From assembly GCF_013393185.1 (NCBI RefSeq), contig NZ_QJQX01000035.1, positions 99,569-163,568 of the forward strand: a stretch of DNA of 64,000 nucleotides, in the 5' to 3' direction. The translations under genes were made by a program, and so were the position numbers. This document shows, piece by piece, positions 46,281 to 55,829 of this stretch. Every line of letters begins with the position of its first letter. Position 1 is the first letter of the stretch. The notes under the pieces are model-generated. The model ran no database searches and was not told the DNA's origin. It was given only the letters and a program-made list of their open reading frames with translations. Source of the DNA: Sphingobium lactosutens (lineage in GTDB: Bacteria > Pseudomonadota > Alphaproteobacteria > Sphingomonadales > Sphingomonadaceae).

Positions 46281-47378
46281 TTGACCCGATTCATCCTGCA
46301 TGTCGGTGACGGCAAATGCGGCAGTTCTTCCATCCAGACCGCTCTGTTCCACGCCCGCGCCGATTTGCGGGCGCAGGGCATCATCTATGAATCGCACCAT
46401 TCATCGAGCGGCAATTTCTGCCTAAGCACGCTTGTCGGCGGAACCACGCGCGGAGACGATGCCGGTCAGAGGCGCATTGCGACCGACACCGTCGCGGCGA
46501 TCCGGGCGGGCCTCGCGACGGCCGACCATGTGATCCTGTCCTCGGAATCCTTTCTGCGCCAGTCACCGGCGAACATCATGGCCATCCTGCATATGATCAC
46601 GCCGGATATCAGCGGGATCGACGTGATCGCCTATGTGCGGCATCCGGTCGCGATGTACCTGTCGCTGGCGCAGCAGGCGATCAAGGCAAGCACGCGCTTC
46701 ACTTCGCCTGCCTCCTATCGGCGGCCATTGGACGAGGCGCTAGTGCGATGGGAATCCTGCTCCGGCGTCGAGTCCCTGACTGTCAGGCTGTTTGACAGGG
46801 CAGCTATGGTTGGTGGCGACGTCGTGCCGGACTTTCAGGCGATACTGGAACGCTTGACGGAGCGGACGATCCCGTTGGCCCCGGTGCGGGAAAACCAGTC
46901 CCTTTCAGCTGAGCAGATGGTCGCGCTGCAACATTATCGCCACCATCATTGCCTGCAGGAGCAAGGGAAGGAAACGGCCGGCAGCGTAGCGTTGATCGAT
47001 TGCTTCGAACGAATGAACCGGGATGGGTTGGTGGGGACGCGGCCGGTGCTGAAAGCGCGGGCAGCCGCGCTCGTCCTTCGGAACAATCGCGACATCATGC
47101 AGGCATTGTCCGACCGCTATGGTCTTACCGGCATGGCAGCCCCTGCGGAACCGCCTGAAACGGATGACGGACAGGGCAATTGGTCGAGCATCGCGTCGAT
47201 CATGGCACAGGTCGACCGGCAGCAGATCGACGCGCTGAAGCGGATCTTGCCCGATAGTAAAAGCGGAAGCCCCGGTCGCGACGCGGCGGCATTGGCGCAG
47301 TTGATGGCAGCTTCACCTGACAAGGCCGAAGCGATCGAGAATGCCGTGCGCCGATACTGGACGGACGCAACGGGATGA
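46281..47378 (+). CDS. Sulfotransferase-like protein of unknown role
   Basis: The 365-residue product begins with LHVGDGKCGSSSIQTAL, a P-loop-like 5'-phosphosulfate site. YVRHPVAMYLSLAQQ at about 120 resembles the 3'-phosphate (PAPS) motif. Together these suggest a sulfotransferase fold. I prefer a TTG start at 46281, which has GGAGG five bases upstream. The ATG at 46254 (374 residues) has no clear ribosome site and lies in the hsp20 promoter region. The rest of the sequence is not recognised. No polysaccharide gene lies next to it, so acceptor and pathway are unknown. Confidence 0.65.
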   Translation: MTRFILHVGDGKCGSSSIQTALFHARADLRAQGIIYESHHSSSGNFCLSTLVGGTTRGDDAGQRRIATDTVAAIRAGLATADHVILSSESFLRQSPANIMAILHMITPDISGIDVIAYVRHPVAMYLSLAQQAIKASTRFTSPASYRRPLDEALVRWESCSGVESLTVRLFDRAAMVGGDVVPDFQAILERLTERTIPLAPVRENQSLSAEQMVALQHYRHHHCLQEQGKETAGSVALIDCFERMNRDGLVGTRPVLKARAAALVLRNNRDIMQALSDRYGLTGMAAPAEPPETDDGQGNWSSIASIMAQVDRQQIDALKRILPDSKSGSPGRDAAALAQLMAASPDKAEAIENAVRRYWTDATG

Positions 47379-47407
47379 AAGTCATCGGCATGAAATCGTT
47401 CGAATAA

Positions 47408-47444
47408 AAAACACCCGGATCATGTTTTCACGATCCGGGTGTTT
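47408..47444. terminator. Strong bidirectional terminator
   Basis: A perfect 13-bp stem AAACACCCGGATC/GATCCGGGTGTTT surrounds a 10-base loop. The minus strand continues with a longer T run (GTGTTTTTTATT) than the plus strand (GTTTAATGG). It therefore ends the sulfotransferase-like gene and is even better placed to end a minus-strand transcript from the structured stretch at 47460-47660. Confidence 0.9.
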
Positions 47445-47459
47445 AATGGACGATTGCTC

Positions 47460-47660
47460 GTCTCCCCCTTGGCCTGCCTCAACCGCTTCTTAGCCCCCTA
47501 AGCTCGAAGCGGGATGCAGTATCCCTGAACCACGGCCTTTCACCTGTGCTTCGATTGTCTTGCTATGACTGGCGCAGGCCGGAGTCACGGGCTAAATCGG
47601 GCTGCTGTGATTTTCGGTCCGCCCCTGTGGCGGCAATGCAACAATCCGGCAATGCTTGCC
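47460..47660 (-). ncRNA. Candidate structured RNA upstream of lolC
   Basis: This stretch has no gene but dense pairing potential. GGCCTGC (47471-47477) pairs with GCAGGCC (47574-47580), flanked by CTCC/GGAG. Inside lie CCGCTTC/GAAGCGG (47483-47489 with 47506-47512) enclosing a CTTAG/CTAAG helix, and GGGAT/ATCCC (47511-47525). Further out are CCGCC/GGCGG (47619-47633) and GGCAA/TTGCC (47648-47660). On the minus strand it runs into the T-rich side of the strong terminator at 47408-47444, so a minus-strand transcript is favoured. It is not tRNA, SRP RNA or tmRNA by sequence. I saw some local similarity to the 3' part of 6S RNA, not enough to name it. Confidence 0.4.
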
Positions 47661-47722
47661 GTTAAGCATGTCGATGCCTAAGCCATCATCCAGATCCATA
47701 TTCGAAGGGCCGTTCGCGCCAC

Positions 47723-48973
47723 ATGATTCTATCCCGTTACGAACGCATGATCGCCAAGCGCTACCTGCTGCCGGGCAAGGGAGAAGGCTTCATCTTCCTT
47801 GTCGCCGGCATCAGCCTGGTCGCGGTCATGCTGGGCGTTGCCGCGCTCATCATCGTCATGAGCGTGATGAATGGTTTCCGTGCGGAGCTGTTCGACAAGA
47901 TCGTCGGCCTTAACGGCCATGCCGTGGTGCAGGGCTATGGCGGGCGGCTGCCCGACTGGCAGTCGGTGCTGAAGCAGGCCAAGGCGACGCCGGGCGTCAC
48001 CAGCGCGACGCCGATGATCGAGCAGCCTTTGGGCGCCATCTATCAGGGGCGGTTCGAGTTCGCGCTGGTACGCGGCATGACGGTGGAGGACATTCGGTCC
48101 AGCCCGACCCTCAGCAAGAATGTGAAGGCCGGCAGCCTGAGCGACCTGAAGCCCGACAGCGGCAATGTGGCGATCGGGTCGCGGCTGGCCGAAAATCTGG
48201 GCATTCAGGTCGGCGACACGATCACCATCTTCAATCCAGCGGGCCGGACCACGCCCTTCGGCACCGTACCCCGCCAGATCGCCTATCGGGTGGCGGCGAT
48301 CGTCGAGATCGGCGTCTATGACTATGACAAGGCGTTCGTGATCATGCCGATCCAGGATGCGCAGACCCTGCTGCTGCTGGGCGATGTCGTGAGCATGATC
48401 GAAGTGCAGACGATCAATGCCGACAAGGTGGGGCAGATATTGGAGCCGCTCGCCGCGAAGGTGGCGGGTCGGGCGGTTATCACCGACTGGCGGCAGATGA
48501 ACGCGTCGCTGTTCGAGGCGCTGGCGGTCGAGCGCGTGGCGATGTTCGTCGTACTGTCGATCATCGTGCTGGTCGCGGTGTTCAACATCCTCTCCTCGCT
48601 CATCATGCTGGTGCGCGCCAAGACGCGCGACATCGCGATATTGCGGACGATGGGGGCGAGCCGGGTCGGACTGGTCAAGATCTTCATGACCGTGGGCGTG
48701 ACCATCGGCGCGCTGGGGACGGGGGCCGGCATGGTGCTGGGCTTCGTGTTTCTTTTCTTCCGCCAGGGGATGGTCGATGCGATCCAGTTCGTGACCGGCC
48801 AGAATCTCTGGGATCCATCCGTGCGATTCCTGAGCGAATTGCCGTCCAAGTCGGACCCGATCGAGGTGACGGTCATCTGCGTCATGGCGTTGCTGTTCAG
48901 CTTCCTCGCCACCCTCTATCCGGCCTTCAAGGCCGCCAATACCGATCCCGTGCAGGTGCTGCGCTATGAATGA
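47723..48973 (+). CDS. lolC: Lipoprotein-releasing system membrane subunit LolC/LolE
   Basis: The 416-residue inner-membrane protein works with LolD to release lipoproteins to LolA. One helix near residues 22-48, a large periplasmic domain (about 50-265) and three helices (268-300, 320-345, 378-400) give the MacB-like topology. [39 protein letters not shown] and [19 protein letters not shown] are family segments. Only one such subunit is present, as in organisms using a LolF-like homodimer. It overlaps lolD by 8 bases. Confidence 0.94.
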   Translation: MILSRYERMIAKRYLLPGKGEGFIFLVAGISLVAVMLGVAALIIVMSVMNGFRAELFDKIVGLNGHAVVQGYGGRLPDWQSVLKQAKATPGVTSATPMIEQPLGAIYQGRFEFALVRGMTVEDIRSSPTLSKNVKAGSLSDLKPDSGNVAIGSRLAENLGIQVGDTITIFNPAGRTTPFGTVPRQIAYRVAAIVEIGVYDYDKAFVIMPIQDAQTLLLLGDVVSMIEVQTINADKVGQILEPLAAKVAGRAVITDWRQMNASLFEALAVERVAMFVVLSIIVLVAVFNILSSLIMLVRAKTRDIAILRTMGASRVGLVKIFMTVGVTIGALGTGAGMVLGFVFLFFRQGMVDAIQFVTGQNLWDPSVRFLSELPSKSDPIEVTVICVMALLFSFLATLYPAFKAANTDPVQVLRYE

Positions 48974-49643
48974 TGTTCTGAAAGTCAGCGGCCTGACCCG
49001 CAGCTTCACCCAGGGCGAGGTGACGATCGAGGTGTTGCGCGGCGTCGACCTGTCGGTTGGGCCGGGCGAGATCGTTGCGCTGCTGGGGCCGTCGGGGTCG
49101 GGCAAGTCGACCCTGTTGCAGGCGGTAGGTCTGCTGGAGGGTGGTTTCGAGGGATCGATCCGCATCGATGGCGAGGAAGCCGCGAAGCTGGATAATGACG
49201 GGCGGACGCGGCTGCGGCGCGATGCGCTGGGCTTCGTCTACCAGTTCCACCATCTGCTGCCCGACTTCAACGCGACCGAGAATGTGGTGCTGCCGCAGGT
49301 GATCCGCGACGTGGGAATGGATGCGGCGCGCAAGCGGGCTGAATCGCTGCTGACGTCGCTGGGTCTGGGGCACCGGCTGGACCATCGGCCGAGCCAATTG
49401 TCGGGCGGCGAGCAGCAGCGCGTAGCGGTCGCCCGCGCGCTGGCCAATCGGCCGGCGCTGGTGCTGGCGGACGAGCCGACCGGCAATCTGGACGAGCGGA
49501 CGGCCGACGTGGTGCTGGCCGAGTTCCTGAGGCTGGTGCGCGGCGAAGGTTCCGCTGCGCTGGTCGCCACCCATAATGAGCGGCTGGCTGAGAAGATGGA
49601 CCGGGTGGTCCGCCTGCATGAAGGCAAGCTGGAAAGGGTTTAG
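48966..49643 (+). CDS. lolD: Lipoprotein-releasing ATPase LolD
   Basis: The 225-residue ABC ATPase has Walker [10 protein letters not shown] (41-49), a Q-loop near [18 protein letters not shown], signature [14 protein letters not shown] near 144, Walker [12 protein letters not shown] and the H-loop ATHNE. It powers lipoprotein detachment with LolC. The start overlaps lolC, and the stop overlaps the stop of the convergent diguanylate cyclase by 4 bases. Confidence 0.96.
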   Translation: MNDVLKVSGLTRSFTQGEVTIEVLRGVDLSVGPGEIVALLGPSGSGKSTLLQAVGLLEGGFEGSIRIDGEEAAKLDNDGRTRLRRDALGFVYQFHHLLPDFNATENVVLPQVIRDVGMDAARKRAESLLTSLGLGHRLDHRPSQLSGGEQQRVAVARALANRPALVLADEPTGNLDERTADVVLAEFLRLVRGEGSAALVATHNERLAEKMDRVVRLHEGKLERV

Positions 49644-51448
49644 GCCGCTGCCGAAGCGCCGTCCCGCACGGTCGCGACCAATATGCGGTCGCGGCCTTCG
49701 GTCTTGGCGCGCAGCAGGGCGGCGTCGGCGGTCTGGAGCAGCCGGTCTGCGCGGCCATGGTCGGGGAATGTGGCGAGGCCGAAGCTGGCGGTAATCGCGC
49801 CCAGTTCCTTGCCGCGATGTTCGATCCGCAGATCCTGGATGCGGCGCTGGATCTGCATCGCGCGGCCGAGCGCCTGGTCGAGGCTGAAGCCGGGCATCAG
49901 CACGACGAACTCCTCCCCGCCCAGGCGGAAGGCATGGCCGTTCTCACGCAGGGAGTCGGCCAGCACAGTGCCGACCGCACGCAGCACCGCGTCGCCGGCA
50001 TCATGGCCGAAACTGTCGTTGAATCGCTTGAAATGGTCGATATCGACCATCAGGCAGGTGAGCGGCGTGGCGTTGCGCTCGGCTTCCCCCACCAGGGTCT
50101 GTAGCATGACGTCGAACTGGCGGCGATTGGGCAGTCCGGTCAGCGCGTCGGCCATCGCCATTTCGCGCAGCACGTCGCGCAGGCGCAGATTGGCGAGGGC
50201 GAGTCCGATATTCTCCGCCAGCATTTCCAGATATTTGCCTGTCCGTTCCAGTTGGTCTGCCGGGACGTCCACCGGTTCCTCATAATAGAGCATGCCGATG
50301 CTTTCGCCCTGTGCCGCCAGCGGAATACAGATCGTGCTGATCGGCGCGGTCGCGTCCAGATGCTCGCATGGAATGTCGACCATCTCTCCTATGGGCCGGT
50401 GGGTCTGGCCACGACGCAGTGCCCAACAGGCGGAAGCGGGAAATTCGGTCCGGGAGTGGGTCGGGGAAAGCCAGTCGCAGGCCTGCACCATCACATTGCG
50501 GCGATTGTCATGAATGTAGAGGCGGCCGGGGAAAGCCGGCGCGATTTCGGGGGCGAACCGGCGGACGACCTCCACCAGGTCGGACGTGTTGTCGCAACCC
50601 TGCAGGCGCTGGGTCAGGCGCGAGAGAAGATCGCGCATCGTCCGGTCGGCGTCGCGTTCCTGCTCTAGCCGCTGCCGTTCCAGCCCGTTCTCGCGGAAGA
50701 TGCGGATGGCCTGCGCCATGTCGCCAATCTCATCGACATGGGCGGAGTCCGGTGGGATGGCGTCCCAATCCTGCGCGGCGAGGCGCGTCACGACATCGCT
50801 GAGGCGCACGACTGGGCGCAGGATACGCTGTTTCAGTACGAAATAGAGGACGCACAGGAACAGGAAGGCGGTCATGCCCAGCATGATTTCCGACATGGTG
50901 CGCCATTGCCGGGCCGTGTCTGTCGCGCTGGCGACGGCATGTTCGGTGCGCTGATCCAGCATATATTGGAACTTGCCGACTTGCGCCGCGACACGGTCCA
51001 GTTCCCGGCCATATTCATCCCCGAACAGGATCGTGCGGCCGGTCTTGTCATCCCCTGCCTGAGCGGCGCGGATGGCGGCATCCTGCTCGTCGGAAAGAGC
51101 GTCCGACCAGTGCAGCGCCTGACGCAGCGCCCCGAGTTCGCTTTCATTGGCGCCGACGTCGCGCAGATGGGTGACACGCTGCTCGACCGACCGGAGAGCT
51201 TCCTTTTCGCGGCGATAGGCGATCAGATGGCTGGGGTCGCCGCTGACGACGAAGCCGCGCGCCTGTTCGGTGAGGCGATAGACGTCCTCCTCCAGCGTGG
51301 CGGTCGCCTGATCGAAGGTCGAGCGCTGCGTCACGGCAGCGCGTTCGCGCTCCTCCGCGCCCGATGCCATCAGCATCGTGGCGCCCGAGGCGAGGGTCAG
51401 GGCGACGGTGGCCCCATAGGCCCAGTTGGTGATCGTGGACAGACGCAT
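49640..51448 (-). CDS. Membrane-bound diguanylate cyclase
   Basis: The 602-residue protein has a membrane helix near 8-30, a helical sensor region with [20 protein letters not shown] (CHASE3-like, about 45-180), a second helix near 190-212 and a HAMP linker. A GAF-like domain (about 270-410) and a GGDEF domain come last. The active site reads GGEEF near residue 510, so it should make cyclic di-GMP. An RxxD inhibitory site is not evident. The ATG at 51448 is preferred to the one at 51481 because [13 protein letters not shown] is a natural N-terminus. The signal it senses is unknown. Confidence 0.9.
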   Translation of the reverse strand: MRLSTITNWAYGATVALTLASGATMLMASGAEERERAAVTQRSTFDQATATLEEDVYRLTEQARGFVVSGDPSHLIAYRREKEALRSVEQRVTHLRDVGANESELGALRQALHWSDALSDEQDAAIRAAQAGDDKTGRTILFGDEYGRELDRVAAQVGKFQYMLDQRTEHAVASATDTARQWRTMSEIMLGMTAFLFLCVLYFVLKQRILRPVVRLSDVVTRLAAQDWDAIPPDSAHVDEIGDMAQAIRIFRENGLERQRLEQERDADRTMRDLLSRLTQRLQGCDNTSDLVEVVRRFAPEIAPAFPGRLYIHDNRRNVMVQACDWLSPTHSRTEFPASACWALRRGQTHRPIGEMVDIPCEHLDATAPISTICIPLAAQGESIGMLYYEEPVDVPADQLERTGKYLEMLAENIGLALANLRLRDVLREMAMADALTGLPNRRQFDVMLQTLVGEAERNATPLTCLMVDIDHFKRFNDSFGHDAGDAVLRAVGTVLADSLRENGHAFRLGGEEFVVLMPGFSLDQALGRAMQIQRRIQDLRIEHRGKELGAITASFGLATFPDHGRADRLLQTADAALLRAKTEGRDRILVATVRDGASAAA

Positions 51449-51582
51449 GATCGGCGCAGGATAGCCGCCACTGGTTGGCAATCTCTTAAGGATGGCGCCG
51501 AAGCGGCTGGTTTCGAATTTGGTCCACAGATTTCCTCGTCGGGGGGGTGTGCCGAATCGATTGCGATGCCTAGATTGGCGGG

Positions 51583-54500
51583 ATGCCTCACGCCGCTTTC
51601 GTACCTCTTCGCGTTTTCTCCTCCTTTACGATGCTCGAAGGAGCGATCGATCCCAAGATGATCGCCAAGCAGGCCAGGGCGCTGGGCTTTCCGGCCGCGG
51701 CGATCACGGACCGCAACGGCCTTTATGGATCGATGGCTTTTTCCGATGCGTGCAAGGGTGAAGGCGTGCAGCCGGTCATCGGTGCGATGCTGGGCGTGCA
51801 GCGGCCGGGACGGCCGGCCAATGCGGCGCCGGTGCATGACTGGATCGCGCTCTATGCGCAGGACGCGGGCGGTTACGACAATATCTGCGCGCTGGTGTCG
51901 ATGGCGCATCTCGACCGGCCGGTCGAGGAAGTGCCGCATGTGACGCTCGACATGCTGGAAGGGCGGACCGACGGCGTCATCGCGCTGACGGCGGGCGGCG
52001 AGGGCGCGCTGGCGCGGCTCTTTGCGGAGGATCAGCCCGACGCTGCGATCGCCTATGTGAAGCGGCTGGAGGCGCTGTTCCCGGACCGGCTCTATGTCGA
52101 AATCTGCCGACGGCTGGACCCGGTCGAGGGTAAGGCGGAGCCGCAACTGCTCGACCTTGCCTATGACCGCAACCTGCCGCTGGTCGCGACCAACCCGACC
52201 TGCTTTGCCGAGCCGCATTTCCATGAGGCGCATGACGTGATGCTCTGCATCGCCGACAGCGCCTATGTCGAGACGCCTGATCGCCGCACCAGCTCGCCCG
52301 ACGCCTGGATGAAACCGGTGGGCGAGATGAAGCGGCTGTTCGAAGATCTGCCCGAGGCGTTGGCGAACACGCTGGTTGTCGCGCAGCGCTGCGCCATTGC
52401 GGCGCCCAAGCGCAAGCCCATCCTGCCGAGCCTGGCCGGCGATATCGAGGGCGAAGGCGTGATGTTGCGCGAGCAGGCGGCGGCGGGGCTGGAGGCGCGG
52501 CTGGAGAAGGCGGGGATCATCGGCCCGGAAGCGCGCCAGCCCTATTTCGACCGGCTGAAGTTCGAGACGGATATCATCATCCAGATGGGGTTCCCCGGTT
52601 ATTTCCTGATCGTGGCCGACTTCATCAAATGGGCCAAGGATCATGATATTCCGGTTGGACCAGGCCGTGGTTCGGGCGCGGGGTCGCTGGTCGCCTGGGC
52701 GCTGACCATCACTGATCTCGATCCACTGCAACTGGGCCTGCTGTTCGAGCGCTTCCTGAACCCGGAACGCGTGTCGATGCCCGACTTCGATATCGACTTT
52801 TGCGAAACGCGGCGCGGCGAGGTGATCCGCTACGTCCAGCAGAAATATGGTGCGGACCATGTGGCGCAGATCATCACCTTCGGTAAGCTGAAGGCGCGCG
52901 CGGTGCTGAAAGATACCGGCCGCGTGCTCCAGATGAGCTATGGCCAGGTGGACCGGCTCGCCAAGCTGGTGCCCAACCATCCTACCGATCCCTGGACGCT
53001 GGAACGATCGCTGAACGGCGTCAGCGAGTTCAAGGCGGAATATGACAATGACAATCAGGTCAAGCGCCTGATCGACTATGCGATGAAGCTGGAAGGCTTT
53101 CCGCGCCACAGTTCCACCCATGCGGCGGGCGTGGTGATCGGCGACCGGCCGTTGCAGCAACTGGTGCCGCTCTATCGCGATCCGCGGTCCGACATGCCGG
53201 TGACGCAGTTCGACATGAAATATGTCGAGGGTGCGGGGCTGGTGAAGTTCGACTTCCTCGGCCTCAAGACGCTGTCGGTGTTGCAGAAGGCGGTGCAGCT
53301 GCTGGCGGCGCGGGGCGTGACGGTCGATCTCGATACGCTCGCCTGGGACGATCCGGCGGTTTACGAACTGCTCCAGCGCGGCGATACTGTTGGCGTGTTC
53401 CAGCTGGAATCCGAAGGCATGCGCAAGACGCTGGCCGCGGTGCGCCCCACCAATTTCGGCGACATCATCGCGCTGGTGTCGCTCTACCGCCCCGGCCCGA
53501 TGGACAATATCCCGATGTTCGGGCGTCGCAAGAATGGCCAGGAAGATATTGAATATCCCCATATTCTCCTGAAGCCGATCCTCGAAGAGACCTATGGCAT
53601 CTTCGTCTATCAGGAACAGGTGATGCAGGCCGCGCAGATCCTGGCGGGCTATTCGCTGGGAGACGCCGACCTTCTGCGCCGCGCGATGGGCAAGAAGGTG
53701 AAGGCGGAGATGGATGCGCAGCGCTCGCGCTTCGTCGAGGGCTGCGCGCAGAGCGATATCAAGCCGGCCAAGGCGAACGAACTGTTCGATTTGATCGACA
53801 AGTTCGCTGGCTATGGTTTCAATAAATCGCACGCAGCTGCCTATGCGCTGCTCGCCTATCAGACGGCTTGGCTGAAGGCGCATTATCCGGCGGAATTCTA
53901 TGCCGGGTCGATGGCCTTCGATATCCATCTGACCGAAAAGCTGACTGTCTTCGTCGACGATATGCGGCGCATGGGGCTGACCTGCCTGCCGACAGACCTG
54001 AACCGCAGCGAGGCGGACTTCACCGTCGAGGCTGTACCGCATGAGGGCGAGGACAAGCGGCTGGGTTTTGCCGTGCGCTATGCTCTGGGCGGCCTGAAAG
54101 GCGTGGGCGAGAAGGCGATGGAGCAGCTTGTCGAGGAGCGCGACAAGGGCGGGCCGTTCAAGTCATTGGACGATTTCGCCGACCGGATCGAGCCGCGATT
54201 GCTCAACCGGCGACAACTGGAAAGCCTCGCGGCGGCGGGCGCGTTCGACGGCATCCATGCTGATCGGGCGGGCGTCCATGCTGCGGCGGAGGTCATCCTT
54301 TCGGTCGCGTCCAGCAATGCGGAGGCGCGCGAGAGCGGGCAGGGCGGCCTGTTCGGCGATGTCGAAACGCCCCATGCCGACGTGCGCATCCCGCCGCATC
54401 AGGCCTGGACCGTGGCGGATCGCATGGCGCAGGAAAAGGAGGCGTTCGGCTTCTATTTCTCGGCCCACCCGGTCGATCGCTACCGGCATCTGGCCGACGC

Positions 54501-55125
54501 GCGCGGGGCGAAAAGCTACGGCCTTGTCTGCCAGTCGCCCATGCCCGCGCCCAATGCCGAAGGGCGCGCCATGACCATCATGGCGGCGATGGTCGAGGAT
54601 GTGCGCTGGCGCGAGACGAAGCGCGGGGCGCGCTACGCCAATGCGACCTTCTCCGACCAGAGCGGGCAGTTTCAGGCGAGCTGCTTCGATGAGGAGGCAT
54701 GCAAGGCGATCGAGCTGCTGGCGGCAGACGGCGATTGCGCGCTACTGGTCGTGGAGCTGGACCGGTTGCCCGGCGAGGAAACGCCGCGCGTCACCGTGCG
54801 CGGTGTAGAGCCGTTCCGCGCGATCGCGAGCGCGTCGCGAATGGAACTGACGGTCGATATCGAGACGGTACAGGCGGTCGAGGCGCTGGCCGCGCTGCTG
54901 GCGGGCGCTGGCGGCGGACGGAGCGAGGTGTTCCTGCGTGCGCCGCTGGGTGACGGGCAGGCGGCGCGGATTTTCCTGGGCGACCGCTATAGTCTGGGCG
55001 CGGATCAGGTGGATGCGATCGCGACGATCGCGGGGCTGAGCATCCATCGGTTCGAGCGGATGGATGTGAAGGCGGATGGGTACAAGACACGCACGCGGCG
55101 GTCAGGGATGAGGTTGGTGGGGTAA
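51583..55125 (+). CDS. dnaE: DNA polymerase III alpha subunit
   Basis: The 1180-residue replicative polymerase has an N-terminal PHP domain, the C-family catalytic core with PDFDIDF (D401, D403), FPGYFLIVADFIKWA, GPGRGSGAGSL and the HAAGVVI segment. A tandem HhH region, an OB fold near 950-1030 and a C-terminal tail follow. In the PHP domain the usual HLRVH pair is replaced: residues 8 and 12 are P and F (FVPLRVFS). PHP metal binding is therefore probably lost, and proofreading would rest on DnaQ. It follows lolCD, with the cyclase in between on the other strand. Confidence 0.97.
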   Translation: MPHAAFVPLRVFSSFTMLEGAIDPKMIAKQARALGFPAAAITDRNGLYGSMAFSDACKGEGVQPVIGAMLGVQRPGRPANAAPVHDWIALYAQDAGGYDNICALVSMAHLDRPVEEVPHVTLDMLEGRTDGVIALTAGGEGALARLFAEDQPDAAIAYVKRLEALFPDRLYVEICRRLDPVEGKAEPQLLDLAYDRNLPLVATNPTCFAEPHFHEAHDVMLCIADSAYVETPDRRTSSPDAWMKPVGEMKRLFEDLPEALANTLVVAQRCAIAAPKRKPILPSLAGDIEGEGVMLREQAAAGLEARLEKAGIIGPEARQPYFDRLKFETDIIIQMGFPGYFLIVADFIKWAKDHDIPVGPGRGSGAGSLVAWALTITDLDPLQLGLLFERFLNPERVSMPDFDIDFCETRRGEVIRYVQQKYGADHVAQIITFGKLKARAVLKDTGRVLQMSYGQVDRLAKLVPNHPTDPWTLERSLNGVSEFKAEYDNDNQVKRLIDYAMKLEGFPRHSSTHAAGVVIGDRPLQQLVPLYRDPRSDMPVTQFDMKYVEGAGLVKFDFLGLKTLSVLQKAVQLLAARGVTVDLDTLAWDDPAVYELLQRGDTVGVFQLESEGMRKTLAAVRPTNFGDIIALVSLYRPGPMDNIPMFGRRKNGQEDIEYPHILLKPILEETYGIFVYQEQVMQAAQILAGYSLGDADLLRRAMGKKVKAEMDAQRSRFVEGCAQSDIKPAKANELFDLIDKFAGYGFNKSHAAAYALLAYQTAWLKAHYPAEFYAGSMAFDIHLTEKLTVFVDDMRRMGLTCLPTDLNRSEADFTVEAVPHEGEDKRLGFAVRYALGGLKGVGEKAMEQLVEERDKGGPFKSLDDFADRIEPRLLNRRQLESLAAAGAFDGIHADRAGVHAAAEVILSVASSNAEARESGQGGLFGDVETPHADVRIPPHQAWTVADRMAQEKEAFGFYFSAHPVDRYRHLADARGAKSYGLVCQSPMPAPNAEGRAMTIMAAMVEDVRWRETKRGARYANATFSDQSGQFQASCFDEEACKAIELLAADGDCALLVVELDRLPGEETPRVTVRGVEPFRAIASASRMELTVDIETVQAVEALAALLAGAGGGRSEVFLRAPLGDGQAARIFLGDRYSLGADQVDAIATIAGLSIHRFERMDVKADGYKTRTRRSGMRLVG

Positions 55126-55157
55126 GGTTGGGTGACGGCTTACGACCATTCGCAGCC

Positions 55158-55652
55158 TTACTCGGTTAAAGTCGCGGCATCTGAAACCGGACGTAAGTTG
55201 ATTACCTTATCGACGATTATCTCATAGTCGAAGGCGCTCATGTGCCCGTAGCTTCCCTTGTGAGCCGTCTGCCGTCCCACAAACGCAACTTCGTAGAGGC
55301 CTTCGTCGCTAGTCGAAGAGGTTAGAGCCTGCCCCGACAACCAGATGCGGTCGCCAGCAGTTTGATAGGAGCAGGAACCAGCGGGCGATGGACAAAAGCG
55401 GGAATTCTCGAATTCTCTTCTCCATAGGCCTTCCCACTGACGGGCTGGTGTCATTTCGAAGCATTCATCTGTGCTCGACGGCATCGCTTCGAGACCACCA
55501 TATTTAATCTTGTTAAGGCATCCCTCGGTGATGCCCGGCATTCCTTCTCGAAACTCTTGAATAGCGTTATCCGAGAGCCGCTGTGGTTGCTGTTCACACC
55601 CTTGCGTCACCAACAGTATCAAAGGAGCGAGGTTCAGAAAGCGGCATTGCAT
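55158..55652 (-). CDS. Unknown probable lipoprotein of atypical composition
   Basis: The 164-residue product starts MQCRFLNLAPLILLVTQGCE, an exported-type N-terminus with a cysteine at the end that could be lipidated, although the lipobox is imperfect. The mature part has several cysteines (ECFEM, RFCPSPAGSCSY) and ends with a strand-rich region (YEIIVDKVINLRPVSD). Codon use is less GC-biased than in dnaE. The ribosome site is weak and the frame continues upstream to 55736. I do not recognise it. It looks like an accessory gene between dnaE and the radical SAM gene. Confidence 0.55.
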   Translation of the reverse strand: MQCRFLNLAPLILLVTQGCEQQPQRLSDNAIQEFREGMPGITEGCLNKIKYGGLEAMPSSTDECFEMTPARQWEGLWRREFENSRFCPSPAGSCSYQTAGDRIWLSGQALTSSTSDEGLYEVAFVGRQTAHKGSYGHMSAFDYEIIVDKVINLRPVSDAATLTE

Positions 55653-55829
55653 GGTGCGATGATGGCCAGATCGGCCCCGCTCTGCAACGTCTGACTTGAG
55701 TGATGCTGATCCAATATCAGTCCGTCCGCAAACCACCCTGTTTCCGTCATTCCCGCCCGTGCGAAAATGACCGTGAAAATTGAGATGGCCGATGATTTTC
55801 TCGGCCCTTGCAGACTTCTCCCATCCACC

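Noticed and set aside
47460..47660. Naming the structured stretch as 6S RNA, SRP RNA or tmRNA
   Set aside because: No SRP tetraloop motif, no tmRNA tag or tRNA-like ends, and only local similarity to the 3' part of E. coli 6S RNA. The evidence is too thin to name it.
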